This document shows positions 63,051-64,000 of a DNA stretch of 64,000 nt, one piece after another. The DNA lies in the NCBI GenBank assembly GCA_018398765.1, contig JAHBMJ010005301.1, positions 1-64,000 on the forward strand, written 5' to 3'. The translations under genes were made by a program, and so were the position numbers. The stretch is from Chromera velia. Its lineage: Eukaryota; Sar; Chromeraceae. Under the pieces are notes generated by a model, which made no database searches, was not told where the DNA came from, and was given only the letters and a program-made list of their open reading frames with translations. The number at the start of each line of letters is the position of its first letter. Positions within the stretch are counted from its first letter, which is position 1.

Positions 63051-64000
63051 TTTTCTCGGTTTTGACTTTTTTTTTAGGAGTGTACTTTCGGGGCTCTGGA
63101 GGAGACGGGTGTTGCTGGAACATCTTCGGTCGGCACGAAGTGGAGCTTAGAGGTGGGTCCAGTGGACACCAGCCGTCTTAGTTTTGTTTTTAACGTCTTT
63201 CTGCTTGCTGCTGCTCCTCCTGTTCAAGCGAGGAAGGGCTGTCGGCCTTATTTAGGTGTTAAAGTACTGTTACCCTCATCGCTCTCCTTACTCTTTCCTT
63301 GCAGGTCACAGTCTTGGGAGCCCCGGGGTCAACCCCCAGGTCAGCCTGTCCGGACCCGCTGCTTCTTAGGCTCTTGGTCTTTTCCTTGGGACCTTGTGTG
63401 CGCAGAATAAGCTAGACAGAAGTGCTTCCTTGACTGCACAAAGCGTGAACGCCTGTCCCTCCGTGTTTGCAGGTGTTGCTGGACGGAGATTTGAGGACAC
63501 CTGCAGGTCAGTTAAAGAAACGTGGTTCGCTCTCTCGCTTTGCATGATGATTTGCTTGGCATTCAGCTTCTTTGTTCTGCTAGGAGCTTGATAGAAACGT
63601 ACAAGGGAGGTCACTGAGAGAGGGTCGATGGAGAGTCTGCTGGAGCCTCCATTTTTTGACCGCCTCTTCTGAAGCTTTGCACAGCTCTCAGTCCTGCCAG
63701 ACATTTTTCCACCCAGAACAATCGCTCAGCTTTCATGCATTTGAATGTCTTCCACTTGCTCCGTGTGTGTCAGTCTTTCAAAGCGGTCCATACTATTCCG
63801 ACGCAAGTGCTACTTACTCATTCATCCTTTCTCATTTGTGACACTCTGTACTAGTCTCCCTCTAAACATCTAGATCTACCTACGGACCTGTCCTTCTTTT
63901 TCACAGTTTTTCATTGACATACGCAGAACGAGTTGCAAGCTTTTGCACTGTGTAGTGTGAGTTCTTTGTGAATAGCATTATGTTGTCTCTGTGCTCTGTT

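Larger units (their letters stand above)
62553..64000. other. no recognisable gene; two strong hairpins
   Basis: Beyond the repeat-family copy I find no supported gene. Frames at 63153-63410, 63394-63591 and 63656-63841 lack motifs. Two hairpins are listed separately. Confidence 0.45.

Overview
The window is nuclear DNA of a eukaryote, most likely a chromerid-type secondary-plastid alga (Chromera velia is my best guess). The reasons are spliced genes with GT-AG introns, a nuclear gene for organellar ribosomal protein uS10 with a signal-peptide-plus-transit-peptide leader (cleavage region FAFVPS), very abundant microsatellites, and much degraded transposon DNA. The organism call is inference. 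No single reading frame shows most genes here, so I assembled them exon by exon, checking splice sites and intron phase.

Layout. 0-5 kb: microsatellites, one small spliced gene for a secreted cysteine-rich protein on the minus strand (1227-2232), then AT-rich gene-poor DNA. 5.5-16.3 kb: retroelement-like low-complexity ORFs, a 0.7 kb segment present twice (7.85 and 15.5 kb), and between the copies about 48 copies of an 87-bp G-rich minisatellite, itself interrupted twice by a second duplicated segment. 17.0-23.3 kb: an almost full-length but broken non-LTR retrotransposon with endonuclease, reverse transcriptase (YADD) and a terminal CCHC zinc motif. 23.5-26.3 kb: decayed minus-strand coding remnants, part of which recurs at 61.9-62.6 kb and defines a repeat family I cannot name.

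27.8-54.3 kb is the host-gene core. It holds organellar uS10 (minus, 9 exons, 666 aa); a divergently transcribed 1,100-aa Ser/Pro-rich protein with repeated RRxS/T sites (plus, 3 exons); a TA-flanked MITE; a decayed ankyrin-repeat gene (minus); a CCCH zinc-finger protein (plus, 4 exons, 607 aa); and a secreted 725-aa protein of three diverged tandem repeats (minus, 7 exons). The last has no family I recognise and is the best candidate for an undescribed protein domain.

54.3-64 kb is a graveyard of mobile-element-like coding remnants. It contains two different Ulp1/C48-type cysteine protease relics, a 46-bp minisatellite, an unrecognised conserved ORF, a hAT-like element with a perfect 8-bp target duplication carrying a MYND-like zinc finger, and a second copy of the unnamed family. 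The host genes show no sign of being an operon-like or functionally linked cluster.
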